From Cereibacter ovatus (GTDB taxonomy: Bacteria; Pseudomonadota; Alphaproteobacteria; Rhodobacterales; Rhodobacteraceae), in the NCBI RefSeq assembly GCF_900207575.1, contig NZ_OAOQ01000015.1, positions 1 to 64,000 of the forward strand: DNA of 64,000 nucleotides, written 5' to 3'. The translations under genes and the position numbers were made by a program. Numbering within the stretch: the first letter of the stretch is position 1; each line of letters starts with the position of its first letter. The notes beneath the pieces are model-generated. The model did no database searches and had not been told where the DNA came from. It was given only the letters and a program-made list of their open reading frames with translations. Below, one piece after another: positions 9,201-16,607 of this stretch.

Positions 9201-9473
9201 ATGCGCCACGGTTTCCGCGGCGCGGCCGAGATCGCGGCCTCGGTCCACAATCTGGCGGCCTTTGCGCAGCTGACGCGCGCGGTGCCCGACCATCTGATCG
9301 ACCTCTGCTTCGAGGCGACGCTTCAGCGCGACGACCTTGTGGCCTTCATGGCGCGCGAGAATCCGGCCGCGCTCGACGCGCTGCGCGAGCGGTTCCACGC
9401 CCTTGCAGTGGCGGGGCTTTGGCACACCCGCCGCAATTCCATCGCCGCCCTTCTGTCCCACGAGGCCCCATGA
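6255..9473 (+). CDS. cobN: Cobaltochelatase subunit CobN
   Basis: A 1072-residue large subunit of the ATP-dependent aerobic cobaltochelatase. It inserts Co2+ into hydrogenobyrinic acid a,c-diamide together with CobS and CobT, which are not in this window. The CobN/magnesium-chelatase domain covers nearly the whole protein and includes HMGAHGTLEWLPGK and PFIVNDPGEAAQA blocks typical of CobN and BchH. It is somewhat shorter than the roughly 1250-residue versions, but both ends look complete. The start codon shares one base with the cobW stop, and the stop overlaps cobH as ATGA. Confidence 0.95.
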   Translation: MHVIFRESHGLDETATPFDPGQTPADLVVLTFSDSDLGAFAAGWHRAKGGLPSLRLLNLVALRHPLSVDTYAETVLAHAKAILIRLIGGESYWAYGLAEVQDLCRRRGIALAVLPADGREDPGLDALSTLPVSTLRRLSALCDAGGAVAAQAALAQLALAAGLYAGPVMGDKRVPDCGWYDPDRGVIAQPAPGGFVVTFYRSYLTAADTAPVDALIFALRERGFAAHGLFAPSLKAPGVPAWISAQLADAAPRAIVNATAFSAKGPQGSPLDGPGCPVFQVALSTARRRDWHGAERGLSPADLAMHVVLPEVDGRIFAGVISFKSPGRRDPDLQFSRFAHRPDPQRIAAVADRVVAWDRLRGTTAAERRLAVVLSTYPGRPDQIAHAVGLDAPASAEALLAALGAEGYATAPGEGLTDALLSSRESWPLAAYRAALATLPAPLQFALRETWGEPEADPACRDGAFHFAATRRGNVLAALQPERGTAADRDGDYHDLSRVPRHGYVAFYLWLRAQGIHALVHMGAHGTLEWLPGKAVALSDACWPEALTGALPVIYPFIVNDPGEAAQARRRIGAVTLGHLPPPLRDAALPDGLARLERLLDEYSTADGLDPARRNRLIAAIRDEARAAGVEDDLGLPADATPAEAITRIDRFVCDLKESRYGAGLHIYGQAEGEMAGLLAALDGRRVAAGPSGSPHRGRSDVLPTGRNLFSVDPRAVPSRAAHAQGVKLAEELLRRHLQDQGDWPKGLVVDLWGSASMRTAGEEFAMALHLAGLAPRWDDGSERVTGVEILPLALLGRPRIDVTLRVSGLFRDIFPTLAQLFETGAEALAARDETPEDNPYLRPAARVFGPKPGLYGLGIDTTPLGDEARADAGEAWIAGSSWAIGADGVPHPARDALEDRLRGADAFAHMQDLAETDLLMAPDFAAHHGGFAAALARLGRQAALYHLDTTRPDDPRARSLSEELARTVRARVADPGWADGMMRHGFRGAAEIAASVHNLAAFAQLTRAVPDHLIDLCFEATLQRDDLVAFMARENPAALDALRERFHALAVAGLWHTRRNSIAALLSHEAP

Positions 9474-10102
9474 CGCCCCACATTTACGAAACCGACGGCG
9501 CCGCGATCTATCGCCAGTCCTTTGCCACCATCCGCGCCGAGGCCGATCTGGCTCGCTTCACCCCCGAGGAAGAGGTGGTGGTGGTGCGCATGATCCATGC
9601 CGCCGGCATGGTCGGGCTGGAAGCCCATGTCCGATTTACCCCCGGCATGGCGGTCGCGGCGCGGGCCGCGCTGGAAGCCGGCGCACCCATCCTGTGCGAT
9701 GCGCGCATGGTCAGCGAAGGCATCACCCGCGCCCGGCTGCCGGCAGACAATGCGGTGATCTGCACCTTGCATGACCCGGCGGTGCCGGCGCTGGCACAGC
9801 GGATGTCCACCACCCGTTCGGCCGCGGCGCTGGAAATGTGGCGCCCGCATCTGGCCGGTGCGGTGGTGGCGATCGGCAATGCGCCGACCGCGCTCTTTCA
9901 CCTGCTGAACATGCTGGAAGATCCCGCCTGCCCGCGGCCTGCGGCGATCATCGGCTGCCCGGTGGGCTTCGTCGGGGCCGCCGAATCGAAGGATGCGCTG
10001 ATGGCGGCGCCACCCTGCCCCTCGGTGATCGTCGCGGGGCGTCTGGGCGGCTCGGCCATCACGGTTGCGGCTGTCAACGCGCTGGCCAGCCGGGTGGAAT
10101 GA
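9470..10102 (+). CDS. cobH: Precorrin-8X methylmutase CobH
   Basis: A 210-residue enzyme that moves the methyl group from C-11 to C-12 of precorrin-8X to give hydrogenobyrinate. Family blocks include the catalytic-region ...MSTTRSAAALEMW, GNAPTALFHLL and IIGCPVGFVGAAESK. The length matches CobH/CbiC. It overlaps the end of cobN and the start of cobI by ATGA junctions. Confidence 0.96.
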   Translation: MTPHIYETDGAAIYRQSFATIRAEADLARFTPEEEVVVVRMIHAAGMVGLEAHVRFTPGMAVAARAALEAGAPILCDARMVSEGITRARLPADNAVICTLHDPAVPALAQRMSTTRSAAALEMWRPHLAGAVVAIGNAPTALFHLLNMLEDPACPRPAAIIGCPVGFVGAAESKDALMAAPPCPSVIVAGRLGGSAITVAAVNALASRVE

Positions 10103-10833
10103 TGGGACGGATCATCTGTGCGGGCCTTGGCCCCGGCGACCCCGATCTTCTCAGCGTCAAGTCCGACCGGCTGATCCGGCAGGCCACGCGGATCGCCTAT
10201 TTCCGCAAGGCCGGCCGCGCCGGTCAGGCCCGAAGCATCGTCGAGGGGATGCTGCGCCCCGATGTGATCGAGCATCCGATGGATTACCCGGTCACCACCG
10301 AAATTCCCTTTGACCATCCCGACTACAACCGGATCCTGGCGGCGTTCTACGACGACTGGGCCGACCGTCTGGCGGTGCTGGCCGAAACCGGCGATGTCGT
10401 GGTGCTGTGCGAGGGTGACCCGCTGTTCTACGGCTCGTTCATGCATCTGCATAGCCGGCTTCAGCGCCGGGTGCAGGTCGAGATCGTGCCTGGCATCCCG
10501 GGCATGGTGGGGTGCTGGAATGCGGCCGATCTGCCGATCACCTGGGGCGATGATGTGCTGTCGGTGCTGGCCGGCACCCTGCCCGAGGACGAGCTTGCCC
10601 GCCATGCCGCGGCGGCCGATGCGCTGGTGGTGATGAAGACGGGTCGCAACCTGCCCAAGGTGCGGCGCGCACTGGCCACCGCGGGCCGGCTGGCGGATGC
10701 CTGGCTGGTCGAACGCGGCACCATGCCCGGCCAGCGCGTCCTGCGTCTGGCCGAGGTCGAGGGGCAGGATTGCCCCTATTTCGCCATCGTCCTTGTCCCC
10801 GGACAGGGCCGCCGGCCCGAGGCCGCGGAATGA
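10099..10833 (+). CDS. cobI: Precorrin-2 C20-methyltransferase CobI
   Basis: A 244-residue SAM-dependent methyltransferase of the tetrapyrrole methylase fold. It methylates precorrin-2 at C-20 to form precorrin-3A. The GLGPGDPDLLSVKS N-terminal SAM loop is at about residues 9-22, and LCEGDPLFYGSF is the second conserved loop. A second ATG at 10102 directly follows the first; I kept 10099 because it makes the same ATGA overlap used throughout this operon. Confidence 0.95.
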   Translation: MMGRIICAGLGPGDPDLLSVKSDRLIRQATRIAYFRKAGRAGQARSIVEGMLRPDVIEHPMDYPVTTEIPFDHPDYNRILAAFYDDWADRLAVLAETGDVVVLCEGDPLFYGSFMHLHSRLQRRVQVEIVPGIPGMVGCWNAADLPITWGDDVLSVLAGTLPEDELARHAAAADALVVMKTGRNLPKVRRALATAGRLADAWLVERGTMPGQRVLRLAEVEGQDCPYFAIVLVPGQGRRPEAAE

Positions 10834-11564
10834 CCGGCTGGCTGGTTGTCGCGGGCCTTGGCCCCGGGTCCGAGGCGCTGGTGACGCCCGAGGTGTCGGC
10901 CGCGCTGGCCGAGGCCACCGATATCGTCGGCTATATTCCCTATGTCGCGCGGGTGGCGGCGCGGCCGGGGCTGCGGCTGCACCCGTCCGATAACCGGGTC
11001 GAGGTCGAACGCGCGACGGCCGCGCTGGAGATGGCGGCCGCGGGGCGGCGGGTGGTCGTGGTCTCGTCGGGTGATCCGGGGGTGTTTGCCATGGCCTCGG
11101 CCCTGTTCGAGGCGCTCGAGTCCCGACCCGACTGCCACGCGCTGGAGATCCGCATCCTGCCCGGCATCACCGCGATGCTGGCGGCGGCGGCCGCGGCGGG
11201 TGCGCCGCTGGGGCATGATTTCTGCGCCATCAACCTGTCGGACAATCTGAAACCCTGGGCGCTGATCGAACGGCGCCTGCGGCTGGCGGCCGAGGCCGAT
11301 CTGGCGATGGCCTTCTACAATCCGCGGTCGAAGTCGCGCCCGGAAGGGTTTGACAAGGTTCTGCAAATCCTGCGTGACGCCTGCGGCGGCGAAAGGCTGA
11401 TCACCTTCGCCCGCGCGGTTTCAACCCCCGATCAGCGGATCGAGACGGTGACGCTGGCCGAGGCCCGCCCCGAAATGGCGGACATGCGCACCGTGGTTCT
11501 GCTGGGCAATTCGGCAACGCGCCGGGTGGGGCCCTGGGTCTACACCCCCAGGTTTGCGGGATGA
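10830..11564 (+). CDS. cobJ: Precorrin-3B C17-methyltransferase CobJ
   Basis: A 244-residue tetrapyrrole methylase that carries out C-17 methylation and ring contraction of precorrin-3B to precorrin-4. The N-terminal GLGPGSEALVTPE loop, SSGDPGVFAMAS, and the CobJ-specific HDFCAINLSDNLKPW and FYNPRSKSRP blocks are present. It is coupled to cobI by ATGA. Its last 25 nt overlap, tail to tail, the end of cobK on the opposite strand. Confidence 0.96.
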   Translation: MTGWLVVAGLGPGSEALVTPEVSAALAEATDIVGYIPYVARVAARPGLRLHPSDNRVEVERATAALEMAAAGRRVVVVSSGDPGVFAMASALFEALESRPDCHALEIRILPGITAMLAAAAAAGAPLGHDFCAINLSDNLKPWALIERRLRLAAEADLAMAFYNPRSKSRPEGFDKVLQILRDACGGERLITFARAVSTPDQRIETVTLAEARPEMADMRTVVLLGNSATRRVGPWVYTPRFAG

Positions 11565-12283
11565 CCCAGCCAGCGCAGCACGGCCGCGGGTGTCTCGGCG
11601 CGCGGCCGGTCGGGGATTTCCGGCCGGTCGATCAGGATCACCGGCAGGCCAAGCGCGCGCGCGGCGTCCAGTTTGGCCCGCGCGCCCTCGCCGCCCGCAT
11701 TCTTGGCCACGACGATCCGCGTGCCATGGTCCCGCATCAGCGCAAGGTCGTCCTGAAGCGTGAAGGGGCCGCGGGCGATCACCGCCTGTGCCTGCGGCAG
11801 CGGCAGCGCCTGCGGCGGATCGACCAGACGCAGCAGGTAATGGTGCTGCGGATGGTCCGCGAAGGCCTGAAGATGTTGGCGGCCGATGGCCAGAAACACC
11901 CGCGTCTGTGCCTCGGGCAAGGCGCGGGCGGCGGCGGTGATGTCGTGAACATGGCGCCACTGATCGCCCGGCCCCGCGCGCCAAGGCGCACGTTCCAGCG
12001 CAATCAGCGCGGTGCGGGTTTCGGCACAGGCGAGGGTCGCGTTCCGGCTCATCTGTGCGGCGAAGGGGTGGGTCGCGTCGATCACATGGCTGATGCCCTC
12101 GGCGCGCAGAAAGGCGGCCAGCCCCTCGGCGCCGCCAAAACCGCCGACGCGCATCGGCAGCGGCTGGGCCACCGGCGCCGCGGTGCGCCCGGCATAGGAA
12201 AAGAGCGCCGCAAGGCCGGCCTCGGCCAGCGCGCGAGCCATGCGGCTGGCCTCGGTCGTGCCGCCCAGAAGGAGGATGCGCAT
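11540..12283 (-). CDS. cobK: Precorrin-6A reductase CobK, antisense within the cob operon
   Basis: A 247-residue NADPH-dependent reductase that converts precorrin-6A to precorrin-6B (dihydro-precorrin-6). It has MRILLLGGTTEASRMA at the N-terminus, VIDATHPFAAQMS, and VAKNAGGEGARAKLDAAR near the C-terminus, all CobK/CbiJ signatures. Unlike its neighbours it is on the minus strand. Its 3' end overlaps cobJ by 25 nt, and its ATG overlaps the cobL ATG by two bases in a shared CATG. Its promoter must therefore lie inside cobL, and any transcript reading from cobJ to cobL is antisense to all of cobK. Confidence 0.95.
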   Translation of the reverse strand: MRILLLGGTTEASRMARALAEAGLAALFSYAGRTAAPVAQPLPMRVGGFGGAEGLAAFLRAEGISHVIDATHPFAAQMSRNATLACAETRTALIALERAPWRAGPGDQWRHVHDITAAARALPEAQTRVFLAIGRQHLQAFADHPQHHYLLRLVDPPQALPLPQAQAVIARGPFTLQDDLALMRDHGTRIVVAKNAGGEGARAKLDAARALGLPVILIDRPEIPDRPRAETPAAVLRWLGHPANLGV

Positions 12284-13451
12284 GGCTGAACCCTGGCTGT
12301 CGATCATCGGTCTGGGCGAAGATGGACCGACTGGGTTGACGGATGCAAGCCGCGCCGCGCTGGCGGCGGCCGAGGTCGTGGTGGGTGGCCCGCGCCACCT
12401 TGCGCTGGTGGATGCGGGCGCGCGGGGGATCGCCTGGCCGGTGCCCTTCGACGTGGCGCCGGTGCTGGCGCTGCGGGGGCGGCGGGTCGCGGTGCTGGCC
12501 TCGGGCGATCCGTTCTGGCATGGCGCGGGCGGCAGTCTGGTGGCGCATCTGGCGCCCGGTGAATGGCGGTGCTTCCCGGTGCCGGGGGTGATGTCGCTGG
12601 CGGCGGCGCGGTTGGGCTGGCGGCTGGAGGATGTCGCCTGCCTTGGTCTGCACGCCGCCCCGTTCGAACGGCTGGTCCCGCATCTGGACGAGGGCTTCCG
12701 CGCGATCTGCACATTGCGCGATGGCGCGGCGCCGCGGGCGCTGGCGGACTGGCTGGTGGCGCAGGGCTGGGGCGCCACGCGGCTTTGGGTGATGGAGTCC
12801 CTTGGCAGCCCGCGCGAACGGCTGCGCGAGGTGCGGGCAGCCGATTTCGCGCTTGCGGATGTGGCGGCGCCGGTCGCGGTGGCGCTGGCGGCCGCGGGCG
12901 GGCCGGCCCTGCCCCGCACCCCCGGCCTGCCCGACGCGGGCTTTGCCCATGACGGCCAGATCACCAAGGCGCCGGTTCGGGCGCTGACGCTGGCGGCACT
13001 TGCGCCGCGGGCGGGGGAACTGCTGTGGGATCTGGGCGGCGGCTCGGGGTCGGTTTCGGTGGAATGGTGTCTGGCGGGCGGGCGGGCGGTGTCGGTCGAG
13101 GCGCGGCCCGACCGCGCCGCCAACATCCGCGAGAACGCCCGCCGCTTCGGGCTGACCGACCGGCTGACGGTGATCGAGGGCCGCTCGGCCGAGGTCATCC
13201 CGACCCTTCCCCCGCCCGATGCGATCTTTGTCGGCGGTGGCTTTGATGCGGCGCTGTTTGCGCGCCTGCCGCAGGCCGCGCGGCTGGTCGTCAATGCCGT
13301 GACGCTGGAGACCGAGGCGCTGGTGCTGGATCTGCACGCCCGACACGGGGGCAATCTGTTGCGGATCGAACTGGCCCGGGCCGCGCCCCTTGGGCGGATG
13401 CACGGCTGGGACACCGCCCGGCCCGTCGTGCAATGGAGCCGCACGCCATGA
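12282..13451 (+). CDS. cobL: Precorrin-6Y C5,15-methyltransferase (decarboxylating) CobL
   Basis: A 389-residue fusion of CbiE- and CbiT-type domains. The first half is a tetrapyrrole methylase (GLGEDGPTGLTDASRAAL near residue 10, ASGDPFWHG near 73). The second half is a class I methyltransferase with LLWDLGGGSGSVSVEW near 248-263. It methylates C-5 and C-15 and decarboxylates the acetate side chain. The ATG at 12282 has AAGGAGG six bases upstream (12269-12275). The gene's start shares two bases with the divergent cobK start, so it is not ATGA-coupled to cobJ like the other genes here. Confidence 0.95.
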   Translation: MAEPWLSIIGLGEDGPTGLTDASRAALAAAEVVVGGPRHLALVDAGARGIAWPVPFDVAPVLALRGRRVAVLASGDPFWHGAGGSLVAHLAPGEWRCFPVPGVMSLAAARLGWRLEDVACLGLHAAPFERLVPHLDEGFRAICTLRDGAAPRALADWLVAQGWGATRLWVMESLGSPRERLREVRAADFALADVAAPVAVALAAAGGPALPRTPGLPDAGFAHDGQITKAPVRALTLAALAPRAGELLWDLGGGSGSVSVEWCLAGGRAVSVEARPDRAANIRENARRFGLTDRLTVIEGRSAEVIPTLPPPDAIFVGGGFDAALFARLPQAARLVVNAVTLETEALVLDLHARHGGNLLRIELARAAPLGRMHGWDTARPVVQWSRTP

Positions 13452-13831
13452 TCGTGGCCGGACTGGGCTTTCGCAGCACGGCCACGGATGCCGATCTGGC
13501 CGCGGCGCTGGCCTTGGCCGGGCAGGCGCCCGACCGGCTGGCCACGCTTGACGCCAAGGCCGGGGCGCTGGCCACACTGGCGCGGCGGTTGGGCCTGCCG
13601 GTCGTGGGCGTGGCCGAGGCGGCGGTGCGCGGGCAGGTCACGCCCACCCGCTCGGCCCGGATCGAGGCGCGGTTCGGCACCGGATCGCTGGCCGAGGCGG
13701 TGGCGCTGGTGGCCGCCGGCCCCGGCGCGCGGCTGATCGGGCCGCGGATCAAGGCCGGGCCGGTAACGGTGGCGCTGGCCGCGACGAACGAACATTCAGG
13801 ACTGCAAGACATGAAGGACAGCGCGCAATGA
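13448..13831 (+). CDS. cobE: Cobalamin biosynthesis protein CobE (CbiG C-terminal domain)
   Basis: A 127-residue protein matching CobE, the stand-alone form of the CbiG C-terminal domain. It starts with [19 protein letters not shown], typical of the family, and continues with [15 protein letters not shown]. Its exact role in the aerobic pathway is unclear. ATGA overlaps join it to cobL and cobM. Confidence 0.9.
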   Translation: MIVAGLGFRSTATDADLAAALALAGQAPDRLATLDAKAGALATLARRLGLPVVGVAEAAVRGQVTPTRSARIEARFGTGSLAEAVALVAAGPGARLIGPRIKAGPVTVALAATNEHSGLQDMKDSAQ

Positions 13832-14610
13832 CCGTGCATTTCATCGGAGCGGGGCCCGGGGCGCCCGACCTTATCACCCTGCGCGGGCGCGATCTGATCG
13901 CGGCCTCGCCGGTCTGCCTTTATGCCGGCTCGCTGGTGCCTGAAGGGGTGCTTGCGCATTGCCCGGCGGGGGCGCGGATCGTGAACACGGCGCCGATGAG
14001 CCTTGATGCGATCATCGACGAGATCGCCGCCGCCCATGCCGAGGGCAAGGATGTGGCGCGGCTGCATTCGGGCGATCTGTCGGTCTGGTCCGCGATGGGG
14101 GAACAATTACGCCGCCTGCGCGCCCTTGGCATTCCCTATGACGTGACGCCGGGGGTGCCGTCCTTTGCCGCGGCCGCCGCCACGCTGGGGGCGGAACTGA
14201 CGCTGCCGGGGGTGGCGCAATCGGTGGTGTTGACGCGAACCTCGGGCCGCGCCTCGCCCATGCCCGCGGGCGAGCAGCTTTCGGCCTTTGCCGCGACCGG
14301 CGCGGTGCTGGCCATTCATCTCTCGATCCATGTGCTGGATCAGGTGCTGGCTGACCTGCTGCCGCATTACGGCGCGGATTGCCCGGTGGCGGTGGTCTGG
14401 CGCGCCAGCTGGCCTGACGAGCGGGTGGTGCGTGCGACGCTGGGCACCTTGCAGGCGGCCCTTGGCGCCGAGTTGGAACGCACGGCGCTGATCCTTGTCG
14501 GCCGCAGCCTTGGCGCCGAGGATTTCGCGGAAAGCCGGCTTTATGCTGGCGATTACGACCGCCGCTATCGTCCCGTCGGCACCGCGCCGCGCTTTCCGGA
14601 GAGCGCATGA
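13828..14610 (+). CDS. cobM: Precorrin-4 C11-methyltransferase CobM
   Basis: A 260-residue tetrapyrrole methylase that adds the C-11 methyl group to precorrin-4 to give precorrin-5. It has [20 protein letters not shown] at the N-terminus, [15 protein letters not shown], and the [12 protein letters not shown] block specific to CobM/CbiF. It overlaps cobE and cobA by ATGA junctions. Confidence 0.96.
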   Translation: MTVHFIGAGPGAPDLITLRGRDLIAASPVCLYAGSLVPEGVLAHCPAGARIVNTAPMSLDAIIDEIAAAHAEGKDVARLHSGDLSVWSAMGEQLRRLRALGIPYDVTPGVPSFAAAAATLGAELTLPGVAQSVVLTRTSGRASPMPAGEQLSAFAATGAVLAIHLSIHVLDQVLADLLPHYGADCPVAVVWRASWPDERVVRATLGTLQAALGAELERTALILVGRSLGAEDFAESRLYAGDYDRRYRPVGTAPRFPESA

Positions 14611-15332
14611 CCGGCTTTGTCTCGTTCGTCTCGTCGGGTCCGGGCGACCCCGAACTTCTGACCCTGAAGGCGGTGGATCGGCTGGCCCGCGCCGATGCGG
14701 TGCTGTTTGACGACCTGTCCGCGGGGCCGATCCTTGCCCATGCGCGCGAAGGGGCGGATCTGGTTGGCGTGGGCAAGCGCGCCGGCCGCGCCTCTCCGAA
14801 GCAGGATCATGTCAGCCGGCTGCTAGTGGATTACGCGCAGACCGGCGCGCGGGTGGTGCGGCTGAAATCGGGCGATTCGGGCCTGTTCGGCCGGCTCGAG
14901 GAAGAAATCACCGCCCTGTCCGCGGCCGGGATCGGCTATGAGATCATCCCCGGCGTGCCATCGGCCTGTGCGGCGGCGGCGGCGGCGGGTATCCCGCTGA
15001 CACGCCGGCTGACCGCGCGGCGGGTGCAGTTCCTGACCGGCGCCGATGTGACGGGCGGTCTGCCCGATCAGAACATGGCGGCGCTGGCCGATCCGGCGGC
15101 GACCACCGTGGTCTTCATGGGCAAGCGCACCTTTCCGGCGCTGGCCGGGGCGCTGCTGGCTGCGGGCCTGCCTGGCGACACGCCGGCGCTGCTGGCCGAG
15201 GGGATCTCGACCCCGGCCCAGCGGATCTGGCGCGGCACCATCGCCACGCTGGTCGACGCGCTTGGGAACGCCAGCGATGCGCCGGCGCTGATCCTTTATG
15301 GTCCCTTGGCCGAGGATGCCCGCGATGCATGA
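14607..15332 (+). CDS. cobA: Uroporphyrinogen-III C-methyltransferase CobA
   Basis: A 241-residue SUMT that methylates uroporphyrinogen III at C-2 and C-7 to make precorrin-2, the entry step to corrins and sirohaem. It has [18 protein letters not shown] at the N-terminus, [22 protein letters not shown] and [18 protein letters not shown]. It is a stand-alone methylase, without the CysG dehydrogenase half. It overlaps cobM by ATGA, and its stop lies inside the start of cobF. Confidence 0.95.
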   Translation: MTGFVSFVSSGPGDPELLTLKAVDRLARADAVLFDDLSAGPILAHAREGADLVGVGKRAGRASPKQDHVSRLLVDYAQTGARVVRLKSGDSGLFGRLEEEITALSAAGIGYEIIPGVPSACAAAAAAGIPLTRRLTARRVQFLTGADVTGGLPDQNMAALADPAATTVVFMGKRTFPALAGALLAAGLPGDTPALLAEGISTPAQRIWRGTIATLVDALGNASDAPALILYGPLAEDARDA

Positions 15333-16068
15333 GTTGATCCTGATCGGCATCGGCACCGGCAATCCCGATCACCTGACGCGGCAGGGCGAGGCCGCCATGC
15401 AACAGGCCGATCTGATCCTTGTGCCGCGCAAGGGGCCGGACAAGGCCGATCTGGCCGATCTGCGGCGGGCGATCTGCGCCCGCGTCGCCCCCGCTGTGCC
15501 GGTGGCCGAGTTCGACCTGCCGGTGCGCGATGCCGCCAACCCCGATTACCGTCATGGGGTGGATGACTGGCATGACGCCATCGCCCTCGCCTGGGCCGCG
15601 GCGGCGGGCAGTGCCAGCCGCGTGGCGCTGCTGGTCTGGGGCGATCCGTCGCTTTACGATTCCACCCTGCGGATCGCCGGCCGGCTGTCGCCCCCGCCGC
15701 GCCTGCGGGTGGTGCCGGGCATCACCGCCATTCAGGCGCTGTGCGCGGCCCATGCCATCGCGCTGAACGAGATCGGCGCGCCGGTCGTCATCACCACCGG
15801 CCGGCGTCTGCGCGACGAAGGCTGGCCGCCGGGCGCCGACCGGATCGTGGTCATGCTGGACGGCGACTGCGCCTTTCGCACGCTGGACCCGCAGGGGCTG
15901 CGGATCTGGTGGGGCGCCTATGTCGGAATGACCGAGGAACTGCTGATTTCGGGCGATCTGGCCGAGGCCGGTCCGCGGATCGTGACCCTGCGCGCCGAGG
16001 CGCGGGCGCGTCATGGCTGGATCATGGACATTTACCTGCTGGATCGCCGCCCTACGGCCGAAGGCTGA
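15325..16068 (+). CDS. cobF: Precorrin-6A synthase (deacetylating) CobF
   Basis: A 247-residue methylase that methylates C-1 of precorrin-5 with loss of the acetyl group, giving precorrin-6A. It is diagnostic for the aerobic pathway. It has [18 protein letters not shown] at the N-terminus, VWGDPSLYDSTLRIA, and VVPGITAIQALCAAHAI. The ATG at 15325 is preferred over 15316 because GAGG at 15312-15315 is then nine bases away. It is the last gene of the riboswitch operon; a (GGCCCC)15 tract begins 44 bp after its stop. Confidence 0.95.
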   Translation: MHELILIGIGTGNPDHLTRQGEAAMQQADLILVPRKGPDKADLADLRRAICARVAPAVPVAEFDLPVRDAANPDYRHGVDDWHDAIALAWAAAAGSASRVALLVWGDPSLYDSTLRIAGRLSPPPRLRVVPGITAIQALCAAHAIALNEIGAPVVITTGRRLRDEGWPPGADRIVVMLDGDCAFRTLDPQGLRIWWGAYVGMTEELLISGDLAEAGPRIVTLRAEARARHGWIMDIYLLDRRPTAEG

Positions 16069-16107
16069 CAGGGCGGTTGACCGGCGAGAGGTGCGGGGCG
16101 CATCTTT

Positions 16108-16201
16108 CCCCGGCCCCGGCCCCGGCCCCGGCCCCGGCCCCGGCCCCGGCCCCGGCCCCGGCCCCGGCCCCGGCCCCGGCCCCGGCCCCGGCCCCGGCCC
16201 C
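16108..16201. repeat. Perfect (GGCCCC)15 hexanucleotide tract
   Basis: Four C residues are followed by fifteen uninterrupted GGCCCC units (16112-16201). The minus strand reads GGGGCC repeated, a strong G-quadruplex former. The + strand transcript would be a C-rich structure just after cobF. All frames through it are open (Gly-Pro, Ala-Pro and Arg-Gly dipeptide runs), but none has a convincing start or homologue, so I do not call it coding. Confidence 0.97.
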
Positions 16202-16317
16202 TGATTGACGGCCAGCGCCGGGCCATCGAACGGCCCGGCGACCTTGGTCATGGCGGCCCGGCTGTGCCATGGGCACCCGCGGCCACTGGTCCGACGGGCG
16301 TGACCCTTTCAGTAGCC

Positions 16318-16388
16318 GGCCTGCAATTCCGTGCCGACTTTTGCTGCGTGAAAGCTGGCCTGCAATTCCGCGCCGACTTTTGATGCGC
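16318..16388. repeat. Two 32-bp near-identical direct repeats
   Basis: Units at 16318-16349 and 16357-16388 share GGCCTGCAATTCC, then GCCGACTTTTG and TGCG, with two substitutions and a period of 39 bp. Spaced terminal repeats of this kind occur at IS21-type ends, but no istA or istB gene lies nearby, so the origin is unknown. Confidence 0.75.
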
Positions 16389-16481
16389 GTATCGCAGGCC
16401 AGAGGCACGGATGGATCGAAAGTTGCATGGCCCCCGCATCGACAGCCACAGCACCCGCGCCGCGCGGGTCGGAGATACACC

Positions 16482-16586
16482 ATGTTCCCCATTCCGCGCC
16501 TGACCTACGAGATGCTGGCCACCATGATGCCCGCGCCCATCCTGACCTTCTGGTATCATCCCGCACCCATCGGCCTGTTCGGCTGA
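16482..16586 (+). CDS. Possible 34-residue small protein, unrecognised
   Basis: The ATG at 16482 is preceded by GGAG at 16471-16474 with seven-base spacing, a good ribosome binding site. The product is 34 residues long and largely hydrophobic in the middle (LATMMPAPILTFWYHPAPIG). I do not recognise it. It lies alone in the 540-bp stretch between cobF and aroB, downstream of the repeats. Codon use is unremarkable. It may equally be chance coding. Confidence 0.35.
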   Translation: MFPIPRLTYEMLATMMPAPILTFWYHPAPIGLFG

Positions 16587-16607
16587 GGCAAGGGACGGAT
16601 CGGCGCC

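Noticed and set aside
11421-13577. Long leftward frames across cobJ, cobK and cobL
   Set aside because: Arg/Pro/Ala-rich translations with no homology. Only the part from 12283 to 11540 in one frame is real, as CobK.
16013-16251. Gly-Pro, Ala-Pro and Arg-Gly dipeptide proteins through the hexamer tract
   Set aside because: All frames are open because the repeat is a multiple of three. No start with ribosome binding site or homologue supports translation.
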